Below are positions 1 to 5,707 of a stretch of 40,409 bases of DNA, in pieces. The position numbers and the translations under genes are program-made. The first letter of the stretch is position 1. Each line of letters starts with the position of its first letter. Under the pieces are notes generated by a model. The model was not told the DNA's origin. It did no database searches and was given only the letters and a program-made list of their open reading frames with translations. Source of the DNA: a virus; the IMG/VR virus record IMGVR_UViG_3300026519_000025, positions 1 through 40,409 of that record, one strand, 5' to 3'.

Positions 1-68
1 AGGCTATTCAGCTCGGTCGTCAGGTAGTTGACGGCCGCAGAATAAGCGTTCCACTGTAACGTAGGCAT
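1..68 (-). CDS. Partial small virion-associated protein (N-terminus only)
   Basis: The reading frame starts with ATG at 68 and runs off the left edge, giving 22 residues (MPTLQWNAYSAAVNYLTTEL followed by NS). A good ribosome site (GAGGA) lies about 9 bases upstream, and the stop of the preceding gene overlaps the start by one base (TGATG). From memory, an opening of the form W-x-x-Y...LTTELNSL occurs in short phage proteins encoded beside tail appendage genes; function is unknown. The rest lies outside the window. Confidence 0.6.
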   Translation of the reverse strand, partial: MPTLQWNAYSAAVNYLTTELNS

Positions 69-508
69 CAGTAATTCCTCGCTGTATCAACATCTCCAGG
101 CCGCACCTCACCGAGACCCAGCTCCTCAGCCCGGGAGATCATTCGTATCGCAGCCCCTTTTAGCACCGCGCCCTGCGAGGGCGTGAGCACACCGGCAGAC
201 ACCAGCTCATCTATCGTCGCTCGGGTGACAGGATCTCCGAGATCAATGCCGGTCGTGTTCAGCTCTCGGAGGAACCATTTCAGCCGGCTGTCCGAAGCAC
301 TCGCTGCCTCAATCGCATCAAGGATCGCAGCACCAGCCGCGGGCCCAGCCTCCCGCATGATCCCCAGGGCGCCAACTCGGAATGGCTGCACCACGGCCCT
401 GTCATCCGCCATCAGCGAGGCCGCAGCCTGCTCCGCACTCATCGCCACATAGCCCCGACCCAGGGGATCCTGCTGTAGCTCGTCTCTCAGTCTCGCATAA
501 TCCATCAC
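68..508 (-). CDS. Hypothetical phage protein of the DPLGRGY type
   Basis: A 146-residue soluble, mostly helical protein. The N-terminus reads MMDYARLRDELQQDPLGRGY, a signature I recall from phage proteins of unknown function encoded next to tail fibre or lysis genes. There are no Cys motifs, signal peptide or membrane segments. It overlaps its upstream neighbour by 4 bases and its stop overlaps the next ATG, so it is translated as part of a tightly packed minus-strand operon. Function unknown; a structural or assembly role is inferred only from position. Either of the two initial Met codons could be the start. Confidence 0.75.
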   Translation of the reverse strand: MMDYARLRDELQQDPLGRGYVAMSAEQAAASLMADDRAVVQPFRVGALGIMREAGPAAGAAILDAIEAASASDSRLKWFLRELNTTGIDLGDPVTRATIDELVSAGVLTPSQGAVLKGAAIRMISRAEELGLGEVRPGDVDTARNY

Positions 509-756
509 CCATGCCTCCTATAGCCTCTATCCCACTCGATCGCCTTCCGGCAGTGCCGCTCATCGACCAGCGCCAACAGGCGGCAGACCGCCCGGCATAG
601 CTTACACATCTGGTAGTGTTTGCCGAGTACGCTGCTGATCGTCTCGTCTGGGTGGCCAAACCCCTTAATACCAAACAGCCAGTTGAGCGGCCACTTCAGC
701 AACACGTTGGCGAGCTGGTCCAGGGCAATCAAGATGTCAAACAACCAACGTTTCAC
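505..756 (-). CDS. Small phage protein of the MKRWL...HPDETISS family
   Basis: An 83-residue protein with a GTG start at 756. The N-terminal part (MKRWLFDILIALDQLANVLL, then WPLNWLFG) is amphipathic or membrane-associating. It is followed by HPDETISSVLG and a Cys-containing segment (CKLCRAVC, then HCRKAIEWDRGYRRHG). I recall this pattern from a widespread small phage family, usually hypothetical and sometimes mislabelled as a UvrD helicase. It has no helicase motifs. The GTG overlaps the TGA of the 27-residue gene upstream (GTGA). A role near lysis or virion completion is a guess from where the family usually sits. Confidence 0.7.
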   Translation of the reverse strand: MKRWLFDILIALDQLANVLLKWPLNWLFGIKGFGHPDETISSVLGKHYQMCKLCRAVCRLLALVDERHCRKAIEWDRGYRRHG

Positions 757-836
757 AGGTACCTTCCAATATGTATTCCAACAATGAAGCCTATGATAAA
801 GCAGAAAGCAGCTATTGCAAAACCGTCATACATCAT
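753..836 (-). CDS. 27-residue single-span membrane protein
   Basis: This very short frame codes for MMYDGFAIAAFCFIIGFIVG followed by IHIGRYL: one hydrophobic helix with a positively charged C-terminus. Its ATG overlaps the stop of the upstream gene as ATGA, and its TGA overlaps the GTG of the downstream gene as GTGA. Exact 4-base junctions on both sides argue that it is a real coupled gene. Tiny single-span proteins are common in phage lysis cassettes, but nothing here proves that role. Confidence 0.6.
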   Translation of the reverse strand: MMYDGFAIAAFCFIIGFIVGIHIGRYL

Positions 837-1273
837 GTAGCTCGATAGAACCCAGCAGCGTTTATCTGTGCTGTAACGTCACTGCCGTCAGTGGTTATTG
901 CGAAGTCATGATGCGTAAGCGGAATGCGTGTGCTATCTGTGCCGCCTTCATCATAGAAGATAATCAGCTTCGTCAGCGTGTTATTCGTTGTTCCACCAAG
1001 AGCTGTCCAGGTCTGATCGGGGATGTCCACATCTACACGATTGTTGATATTGTCAACTGTTATAGTTCCAGTAATACCGGTTTTACGGACGTAGTTTGTC
1101 GCCGTAGCCTCAGTGTTGCCAACAGCTCCTAGCAGTGCAGCAATATCTGCATGATCTATTAAGTCAGCTTCTAATTCATTTGCCTGTAGCAGCAATACTC
1201 CCAAGTTTGATGCACCATCGCGAACCTTCTCAGCAACTGCACCCTTTGCAATGTTAAATACCCCATCAGCCAT
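833..1273 (-). CDS. Phage structural-type protein (MADGVFNIAKGxVAE family)
   Basis: A 146-residue protein. The N-terminus, MADGVFNIAKGAVAEKVRDG, matches a phage family I recognise from its MA(D/N)GVFN(I/V)AKGRVAE opening. The C-terminal half is beta-rich and Asn/Thr-rich (VDVDIPDQTWTALGGTTNNT, then LIIFYDEGGTDSTRIPLTHH), as expected for a virion surface or adaptor component. It overlaps the upstream coiled-coil gene by 8 bases. The exact role is unknown; a head or tail decoration role is inferred. Confidence 0.7.
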   Translation of the reverse strand: MADGVFNIAKGAVAEKVRDGASNLGVLLLQANELEADLIDHADIAALLGAVGNTEATATNYVRKTGITGTITVDNINNRVDVDIPDQTWTALGGTTNNTLTKLIIFYDEGGTDSTRIPLTHHDFAITTDGSDVTAQINAAGFYRAT

Positions 1274-1742
1274 TTGCCAGTAATCCGCTCATCTTACGAC
1301 GAACGGCCTCCAGTTCGTGATTGACAGAAGCAAGCTTACGCTCAGCATCGGCAGTTTCTTTCTCGATTCTTCTCATGAACGCATTGTGCTCATGTTCCAG
1401 AGATTGCCGAGCGTTTGCAGCTGTCTTCTTCATTTCATTTAACTCTTGGGCATGCTGCTGTCGAGCTTTTTCAAGTTCTGCATTGAGCTCTCTGATCCGC
1501 GCCTCCGTCTGCTGCTCTTCTGCAATTCGTTCGTCCTTTATGCGAGCTATATCAGATCGAAGAGCTGATATCGTAGCGCTGAGGCTATCACGTTCTTGCA
1601 GAAGATTAGCGATTTCCTGCTTTATGGACGATAGATCGCTCTTCGCAGCTGACGCTGTTTCTAGGATTTCAGTTATATGCTCAAGAGCTCTCCGCTCGTT
1701 CAAGAGTCGCCGAGCTATTTGAGCTGCTTCTGTTAGATCCAT
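1266..1742 (-). CDS. Coiled-coil protein of unknown function
   Basis: A 158-residue, highly charged protein that is almost wholly heptad-like (e.g. EIANLLQERDSLSATISALR, then AELEKARQQHAQELNEMKK). It is probably a long coiled coil from about residue 35 to 150. An ATG at 1760 in frame is possible, but the ATG at 1742 has a strong ribosome site (GGAGGG, 8 bases upstream) and is preferred. The frame overlaps the 3' end of the terminase-like gene by about 60 bases. No enzymatic motifs are visible. It may be an assembly or scaffold factor; that is inference only. Confidence 0.65.
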   Translation of the reverse strand: MDLTEAAQIARRLLNERRALEHITEILETASAAKSDLSSIKQEIANLLQERDSLSATISALRSDIARIKDERIAEEQQTEARIRELNAELEKARQQHAQELNEMKKTAANARQSLEHEHNAFMRRIEKETADAERKLASVNHELEAVRRKMSGLLANG

Positions 1743-2205
1743 TTGAAGATCCCTCCACATTTACGTTTACATTTAGTTGCATAGCCAACAATCGCTGGGC
1801 TACGTCTTCGGCACTCTCTTGCTCATCCAACCCGCGTTGTGCGGCCTGTTCGAAGAATAGCTTGGCAGCCTTGAGACGTGTTCCCGCTGGCTGTGCTTCA
1901 TCTAGTCCATCACGCAGAGCCGCGACCGCTTTTCCGTATAGTGCGTCAAACTCCGCAGAGACGTTCTCCTGGTGCTGCTTCTTTATCTCAGAAACCAATG
2001 GATCACCGAGGATCCTGCTAACCGTTGATTCGGTCATGTTGAAGATTCGAGCTAGGTCTTTGTTGGACACTCCATCGAGGTGTGCCTTCACTAACTCAAT
2101 ATGCCGGGGACTCAATCGACGAAGCGGCTTTGCGCCATTGGGAAGGCGAGTTCCTAGCTCTTTTTCTTCTTGGTACTCGATGGGATTATACATAAGGCTA
2201 GCCAT
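1681..2205 (-). CDS. Helix-turn-helix protein, probable terminase small subunit
   Basis: A 174-residue protein from the ATG at 2205; the ATG at 2193 is an alternative and neither has a clear ribosome site. Residues 33-67 form a helix-turn-helix (SPRHIELVKAHLDGVSNKDL, then ARIFNMTESTVSRIL), followed by a helical oligomerisation region and a Ser/Asn-rich acidic tail. Small terminases combine a DNA-binding HTH with a helical oligomerisation segment and load viral DNA for packaging. The large subunit (37086-38657) is the first recognisable packaging gene on the other side of the window edge. The frame stays open further upstream to 2472, but that part is low-complexity Arg/Pro/Ser and looks non-coding. 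Confidence 0.6.
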   Translation of the reverse strand: MASLMYNPIEYQEEKELGTRLPNGAKPLRRLSPRHIELVKAHLDGVSNKDLARIFNMTESTVSRILGDPLVSEIKKQHQENVSAEFDALYGKAVAALRDGLDEAQPAGTRLKAAKLFFEQAAQRGLDEQESAEDVAQRLLAMQLNVNVNVEGSSNGSNRSSSNSSATLERAESS

Positions 2206-2695
2206 TGCGCTCGCTACGCTCGCGCGGGAGGGGCGCTCGCTGCGCTCGCGCTGTTGTGGTGGAGAGGGCGGTGGTTCTTTCGAATGGCATAGCGCCGGGG
2301 TGGCTTCGCAAGAGGGCGGTGGTGGCGCGATGCCGCTGAGTGCGTGGTTCCCCGTGTCGAGGGTTCTGCATGCGTGTGGATGGGATGGCGGCCCTCGGTG
2401 GGGGCGGATGTGCCCCGCCGCCTGCGGTTCCCGGAGGGGCCAGCGGTCCTCGCCGCCGCCTTCCCCCAGCACGAATACCCGCGTGCGCCACTAACCGACC
2501 AAAATTTGAACAAAGTATGTAGCTCCCAATCACCGGTTTTTGCTCCCTTGCTTGCGCTTTACATAACCTCTGTGGACACGCCCACGCTTGTCAATGCATA
2601 TGTTCAAGTACTGCCCTCGCGACAACCCCCAGCGGGAGCTGGGCCCACTCACCCGGCGAACCCGCCCGCCCGCTCGAGCACACTGGTAAAAGCTC
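2206..2695. other. GC-rich non-coding stretch followed by an AT-richer gap
   Basis: No convincing gene is seen here. Positions 2206-2490 are much richer in G and C than the flanking genes and open in several frames at once, which is typical of spurious ORFs. They contain near-identical direct repeats (GCGCTCGCTACGCTCGCGC at 2207 and a one-base variant about 27 bases on) and two copies of AGAGGGCGGTGG. Positions 2491-2695 hold one TTTGAACAAAG motif and nothing else that I can support. The stretch lies upstream of the terminase-like gene, so an origin, packaging or promoter role is possible but unproven. Confidence 0.45.
2505..2515 (+). repeat. TTTGAACAAAG motif, copy 1
   Basis: Exact copy of the 11-base core TTTGAACAAAG preceded by AAAA. 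The core contains the dyad TTTG-AA-CAAA. It lies in a gene-free stretch upstream of the minus-strand terminase-like gene. One of six copies in the window. Confidence 0.6.
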
Positions 2696-2875
2696 TTAGG
2701 CATCCCGCTCGGCCTCCCAGATCTCCCTCACGGCGCGGGCAAACGATTTTGCACTCTCATCTAACTGCCCCTCAAACGCTAGCGTGCCATCGTCTGTTTC
2801 ATAGAGCTTGCCAACCGCCTCCCCAGCGCCGTTGCATAGCACGATAACAAACCGGCGGCGTGTGTCACAACTCAT
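2696..2875 (-). CDS. 59-residue acidic protein of unknown function
   Basis: The ATG at 2875 overlaps the stop of the upstream zinc-ribbon gene as ATGA. The product begins MSCDTRRRFVIVLCNGAGEA, continues with VGKLYETDDGTLAFEGQLDE, and ends SAKSFARAVREIWEAERDA. The fold looks beta-beta-alpha: two strands with a turn at ETDDG, then a C-terminal helix. I do not recognise a family. The tight coupling to the upstream gene and sensible amino-acid composition support a real gene. The two form a small operon pointing toward the late block. Confidence 0.6.
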   Translation of the reverse strand: MSCDTRRRFVIVLCNGAGEAVGKLYETDDGTLAFEGQLDESAKSFARAVREIWEAERDA

Positions 2876-3090
2876 GACTTGGTAGCCCCCTCAACTGGTG
2901 GAGGGGAGGAGGACTGGGCGGCGTCAACACCAGAAGAGGGGGCTTCATCTCTAAAACAGTGCGGGCATGCATGCCACCGGGGGGCGCGAAACACGCGCTT
3001 GCACCGCAAGCAAACGCGGGCGGGCAAATCCACAACAGGGCGCGCTCCTACTGCCAACATCTCACTAACAACAGACCGAACCGAATTCAT
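2872..3090 (-). CDS. Zinc-ribbon protein, 72 residues
   Basis: The product has a CLRCKRVF...ACPHCF pattern at about residues 28-45, that is, two CxxC knuckles about 11 residues apart, as in rubredoxin-like zinc ribbons. The C-terminus is a low-complexity Ser/Pro tail. No other domain is seen. It is the first gene of a two-gene minus-strand operon. A sigma-70-type promoter (3097-3125) is placed so that the predicted first transcribed base is the A of the ATG, implying a leaderless mRNA. It probably binds nucleic acid or protein, but no specific role can be assigned. Confidence 0.65.
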   Translation of the reverse strand: MNSVRSVVSEMLAVGARPVVDLPARVCLRCKRVFRAPRWHACPHCFRDEAPSSGVDAAQSSSPPPVEGATKS

Positions 3091-3096
3091 GCCCCG

Positions 3097-3125
3097 ATCG
3101 TATCACACGTTTTTTGTTGAGTCAA
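3097..3125 (-). promoter_or_regulatory. Sigma-70-type promoter with predicted leaderless start
   Basis: Reading the minus strand, TTGACT (3125-3120) and TACGAT (3102-3097) are separated by exactly 17 bases. The predicted start site, 7 bases past the -10 box, falls on the first base of the zinc-ribbon gene's ATG (3090). It would drive the 3090-2696 operon and possibly the minus-strand late block beyond it. Confidence 0.6.
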
Positions 3126-3222
3126 CCACATCAGTGGGCTTTCAGTTTCTTGGTCTGTTGGAGAGGGAGGTTAGGTGGCGTGAGGGTAGCCGCTGGGGGG
3201 TGGTGGGGCGGCGCGCCGAAGT

Positions 3223-3430
3223 TGGCACGAAACTTGCATGGCGCGAGAACCGGGATTGCGGCACAGGTTCTGCATGGAAAAAGTTGGCACGGTTCTTGCA
3301 CATATTGCGTGCCCCGCGATTGGCACGATTTTTGCACGGCAGGATTCGTGCCAACATTGTGCATGCAGCGATCATGCCAACGTGCTTGGTACAGTTTTTG
3401 CATATCGAGCATGTCGGCATGAAACATGCA
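3223..3430 (+). repeat. Cluster of sigma-54-like -24/-12 elements
   Basis: A 16-base unit TGGCACG-N4-TTGCA recurs. Exact copies are at 3223-3238, 3285-3300 and 3321-3336. Variants are at 3259-3274 (CGGCACAGGTTCTGCA), 3387-3402 (TGGTACAGTTTTTGCA) and 3415-3430 (CGGCATGAAACATGCA). Minus-strand variants lie at 3338-3353 (TGGCACGAATCCTGCC) and 3364-3379 (TGGCATGATCGCTGCA). The unit matches the consensus for RpoN (sigma-54) promoters. The cluster sits between divergent genes. It may be real promoters, decoy sites, or binding sites of another protein that happen to resemble RpoN sites. Confidence 0.6.
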
Positions 3431-3454
3431 TGTGAATCGGCGCGCTAAAACATG

Positions 3455-3483
3455 TTGCGTTTGTTGTTGGAATGTGTTATGTT
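3455..3483 (+). promoter_or_regulatory. Candidate sigma-70 promoter for the 3614 gene
   Basis: TTGCGT (3455-3460) and TATGTT (3478-3483) are separated by 17 bases. The predicted start near 3490 would give a leader of about 120 bases containing the hairpin and boxA-like element at 3512-3541. The -35 and -10 boxes are each imperfect, so this is a moderate call. Confidence 0.4.
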
Positions 3484-3511
3484 GTGCGTGTTGTCGCGGG
3501 GTGCGGCAACA

Positions 3512-3541
3512 CCGGGGGTGTGCCCCCGGCGCTCTTTAACA
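3512..3541 (+). promoter_or_regulatory. Leader hairpin followed directly by boxA-like antitermination site
   Basis: A perfect 7-bp stem (CCGGGGG, loop TGTG, CCCCCGG, 3512-3529) is followed at once by CGCTCTTTAACA (3530-3541). The latter matches the E. coli rRNA leader boxA (TGCTCTTTAACA) in 11 of 12 bases and the phage lambda boxA core (CGCTCTTA). boxA RNA is bound by NusB/NusE to make RNA polymerase terminator-resistant. A strong terminator lies about 480 bases downstream (4020-4049), where such resistance would matter. A second near-palindrome (CAATCCGGCATGCCGGGATTG, split about its centre) follows at 3540-3560. Confidence 0.55.
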
Positions 3542-3613
3542 ATCCGGCATGCCGGGATTGTGCGCGTGGTGCGTATGATGTTGGCATGCCATTACATAAT
3601 GGAGGAAAACACA

Positions 3614-4006
3614 ATGGCAACATATACACGTGTTCCAGACGGCGAAAAAATCAACCGGACAACGAATGTCGATGGATCAATCGTGACCGTAACGGGCGGC
3701 ATTCGGCGGAAAGCCGGAGCTCCACAATACCGGTTCGAGTGGGTATTGGATTTCAATGGTGTGACGAATGACGAACTGTTACAGCTTGCGGCCCGGACCG
3801 TTGCAATCGCGTACCAACGCGTGTGGCGCGATTTGGCCACAGATGTGGAGCGTATGTCGTGGGAGCCTCCCACAGTTCGTGAGTATCTGGACACCGAACG
3901 CCGGCGTGGTAGCGTTGGCGGAATCGCGTCAATCCAAAAGCAACTTTCTGAATGCAAAACAGAGAAGGAAAAAATCGCAAAGCTCAAAGAGCTTGGAATC
4001 CTCTGA
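3614..4006 (+). CDS. First plus-strand gene; hypothetical protein with conserved KxLKELGIL tail
   Basis: A 130-residue soluble protein. The start is set by ATG 3614 with GGAGG 11-12 bases upstream; the frame is open further upstream but without a ribosome site. The N-terminus is polar. The middle (YRFEWVLDFNGVTNDELLQL, then AARTVAIAYQRVWRDL) looks like beta strands plus a helix. The C-terminus (TEKEKIAKLKELGIL) resembles the end of the 9955-10308 product (TESEKKALLKEIGLL), so the two may be distant paralogues. It is the only gene between the boxA-like leader and the terminator at 4020. Function unknown; it may be a DNA-binding or control protein of early infection, which is inference from position. 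Confidence 0.7.
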   Translation: MATYTRVPDGEKINRTTNVDGSIVTVTGGIRRKAGAPQYRFEWVLDFNGVTNDELLQLAARTVAIAYQRVWRDLATDVERMSWEPPTVREYLDTERRRGSVGGIASIQKQLSECKTEKEKIAKLKELGIL

Positions 4007-4019
4007 CATACCAACCATT

Positions 4020-4049
4020 GGGGTGCGGGAAACCGCACCCCATTTTTTT
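4020..4049 (+). terminator. Strong intrinsic terminator
   Basis: A perfect 9-bp stem, GGGGTGCGG / CCGCACCCC (4020-4028 and 4033-4041), with a GAAA tetraloop, is followed by A and seven T residues (4043-4049). It lies 14 bases after the stop of the 3614 gene. It is the clearest rho-independent terminator in the window. Confidence 0.9.
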
Positions 4050-4173
4050 GCCCGGCAGTTCCGACCTACTAGCAGCAACTAACCAAAACCCCTCCCGCCA
4101 GCACAAATGGGCATAATCGCGAGAGAAAAAATTTCGCGGGAAGTTTTTTCTATGGAGTGTGCACGCATGGGCA

Positions 4174-4207
4174 TGGCATGAAAATTGCATATGCAAAAAA
4201 CGTGCCA
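4174..4207. repeat. Head-to-head pair of the sigma-54-like element
   Basis: TGGCATGAAAATTGCA (4174-4189, plus strand) and TGGCACGTTTTTTGCA (4207-4192, minus strand; exact TGGCACG-N4-TTGCA) face each other across a 2-base gap. Together they form a large dyad. They lie upstream of the TTGACA array and downstream of the terminator. The arrangement suits either convergent promoters or an operator for a dimeric protein. Confidence 0.55.
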
Positions 4208-4249
4208 ACAACCGGTTTGGCCTCCCCGCCCAACAACACACCGGTGGGT

Positions 4250-4428
4250 TTGACATTTCCAAGAAAACATGATACGTGCATGCCGGTGCATGCCGGGTTG
4301 ACAACCCAAATGAAATATGGTAGGCCCGTGTTGGGTGTGCATCCGTGGGCTTGACAAACGGGAGGCATTTATGTTATTGGACAACACACACCAATGTGTT
4401 TGACAAACGGTCCGACTTGTGATATGGT
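4250..4428 (+). promoter_or_regulatory. Tandem array of four TTGACA elements (early promoter region)
   Basis: Perfect -35 boxes TTGACA occur at 4250, 4298, 4351 and 4400, spaced 48, 53 and 49 bases. At 17 bases downstream the hexamers are TACGTG, TAGGCC, TTATTG and TATGGT. Only the last (4423-4428) is a good -10, so 4400-4428 is the best promoter and the others are weak or regulatory. It points at the 4582 gene and the run of small early genes. Confidence 0.55.
4277..4296 (+). repeat. Perfect tandem 10-base direct repeat
   Basis: TGCATGCCGG occurs twice head to tail (4277-4286, 4287-4296), between the first and second TTGACA elements. It may be a binding site; nothing else is known. Confidence 0.5.
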
Positions 4429-4581
4429 TCACGGATGGTGTGTATTGATGGGTTGGTAAATTGTTTTATGGTATTCATTTATTGTCCGGGTGTGTTTTTT
4501 TTTTTTTTTTTTTTTTTTTTAAGAGAACACCCCAAAACAATTTGCATGCACACCAACACACATAAGCACAAGAGGAAACAA
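4429..4581 (+). other. Leader with 26-base T tract
   Basis: The stretch between the last promoter element and the 4582 start contains no gene. It includes 26 consecutive T residues (4495-4520) with no preceding stable hairpin. A frame reads through it as poly-Phe, but it lacks a ribosome site and is not believed. The tract could be real, a sequencing or assembly artefact, or a slippage-prone leader. Confidence 0.5.
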
Positions 4582-5265
4582 ATGCGCAAAGGTTTTGTTC
4601 ACAATGGCAATTGTTGTCGCAATTGTAGCTACTGCGGTGGAGATGGAGAAGAACAACAAAAACAGCCATCCCCCAGCCACGTCCGAAGGGTAAGAGTGGA
4701 GCTGGAGAAGTGGAAAGCAGGAGAGAGGAAGTTCCCCCCCAAGTTTGTGTGGGCGAACTCCCAGCCCCCGCAAGCGTTTATTAGGCTGTACAATGAGTTC
4801 GGCCTTCAAGCACAAGCATTCCATGCACAGAGACAGCCGGGCCGCCCCAGGCAGCGAATGGCCACTGCCCGCCCCAGGCCTTACCAGCCGAAGCTCCCAA
4901 TGAACCTCATGCAGTTGCAGAGAAAGCGCTTCACAGCACGCGCACAATCGAGCAAGCAGCGCCTTGCCAGGCTGCGTGCTGGGTTGTTGCTTTGGAAGCA
5001 AGGACACAAACCCTCCCCACCTCGGTTTGCAGGTAAGCCCACTCCAGCAGTCTCAGCGCTGTTCGCTGAGTTTGGTTTAGATCCATGGCAGTTCTGCCTA
5101 CCCGGCAGGCCAGACGTGCCGGATCACTTCGAGAGTGATCTCCATGAGTTCGCCTCGACGTGTGAGAGGATAGAAGCTACCCTCGAGCGTGCATCTCCCA
5201 TACAGCGGGAAGGTCAGAAGCCCAGCCAAGAAAACACGGAGGAACAACCACATGCAAACGACTGA
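4582..5265 (+). CDS. Basic protein with duplicated WKxGxxxxPP...EFGL module
   Basis: A 227-residue basic protein starting at ATG 4582 with AGAGGA 6 bases upstream. The N-terminus has a Cys cluster (CCRNCSYC, about residues 11-18) that could bind metal. Two copies of a module follow: L-x2-WKAGERKFPPKF...LYNEFGL...PGRP and L-x2-WKQGHKPSPPRF...LFAEFGL...PGRP. Each ends with PGRP, resembling an AT-hook core. The tail is acidic. DNA binding is likely from composition, but no family is recognised. It is the first gene after the TTGACA array and overlaps the next gene by 14 bases, so it is probably an early regulator or host-interaction protein (inference). Confidence 0.7.
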   Translation: MRKGFVHNGNCCRNCSYCGGDGEEQQKQPSPSHVRRVRVELEKWKAGERKFPPKFVWANSQPPQAFIRLYNEFGLQAQAFHAQRQPGRPRQRMATARPRPYQPKLPMNLMQLQRKRFTARAQSSKQRLARLRAGLLLWKQGHKPSPPRFAGKPTPAVSALFAEFGLDPWQFCLPGRPDVPDHFESDLHEFASTCERIEATLERASPIQREGQKPSQENTEEQPHAND

Positions 5266-5707
5266 TCCGTTTGAAGAACTAGCACAAGCCAGCTCCGCTG
5301 GCAAGCCCCTTGAGCATTCACAGCCACAGCAGCAGGCACCCGCCCCAAGCCGTGAGGCGACCATCTACCAACCAACGAAGGCCGACCTAGAGCTATCCAG
5401 GCAAGAGCTGCTAGCCCAGCTCCCAAACGAGACCAACCCCCTTCGCCAAGCGTTTCTCGAAGCGCGCCTTCGTTCGTTGGGGCAGCACGCAAGCACTTCC
5501 CCTCCCACGGCAAAACAGCAAGAGCCATGCAACCAAAGATCACTCCGCGAGATCCAATCACAGCTTGCCAAGCTAGAGCGCCAGCTCGATACTCACCGAG
5601 AGCATACGCTTGCAGAACTCGATCGGTTTGAACGCCAGGTACGCAAGCGCATTCATAAGATCGCATCACTCATCTCTAATGACAACACCAACGAAACCCG
5701 GGGTTGA
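5252..5707 (+). CDS. Coiled-coil hypothetical protein
   Basis: A 151-residue protein; ATG 5252 has GGAGG about 10 bases upstream and is inside the end of the previous gene. The N-terminal half is Gln/Pro/Ala-rich and probably disordered. The C-terminal third (SLREIQSQLAKLERQLDTHR, then TLAELDRFERQVRKRIHKIA) is a strong coiled coil. There are no enzymatic motifs. Translational coupling to the 4582 gene suggests the two act together. Function unknown. Confidence 0.7.
   Translation: MQTTDPFEELAQASSAGKPLEHSQPQQQAPAPSREATIYQPTKADLELSRQELLAQLPNETNPLRQAFLEARLRSLGQHASTSPPTAKQQEPCNQRSLREIQSQLAKLERQLDTHREHTLAELDRFERQVRKRIHKIASLISNDNTNETRG

Noticed and set aside
2206-2472. N-terminal extension of the small-terminase-like gene to 2472
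   Set aside because: The extra part is low-complexity Arg/Pro/Ser/His in a GC-rich stretch where several frames are open at once, with no ribosome site.
4079-4432. Minus-strand ORFs opposite the promoter array
   Set aside because: They have no ribosome sites, overlap each other in different frames, and lie opposite the repeat-rich control region.
4435-4581. Upstream start of the 4582 gene reading through the T tract as poly-Phe
   Set aside because: No ribosome site; poly-Phe is implausible; ATG 4582 has a good site.
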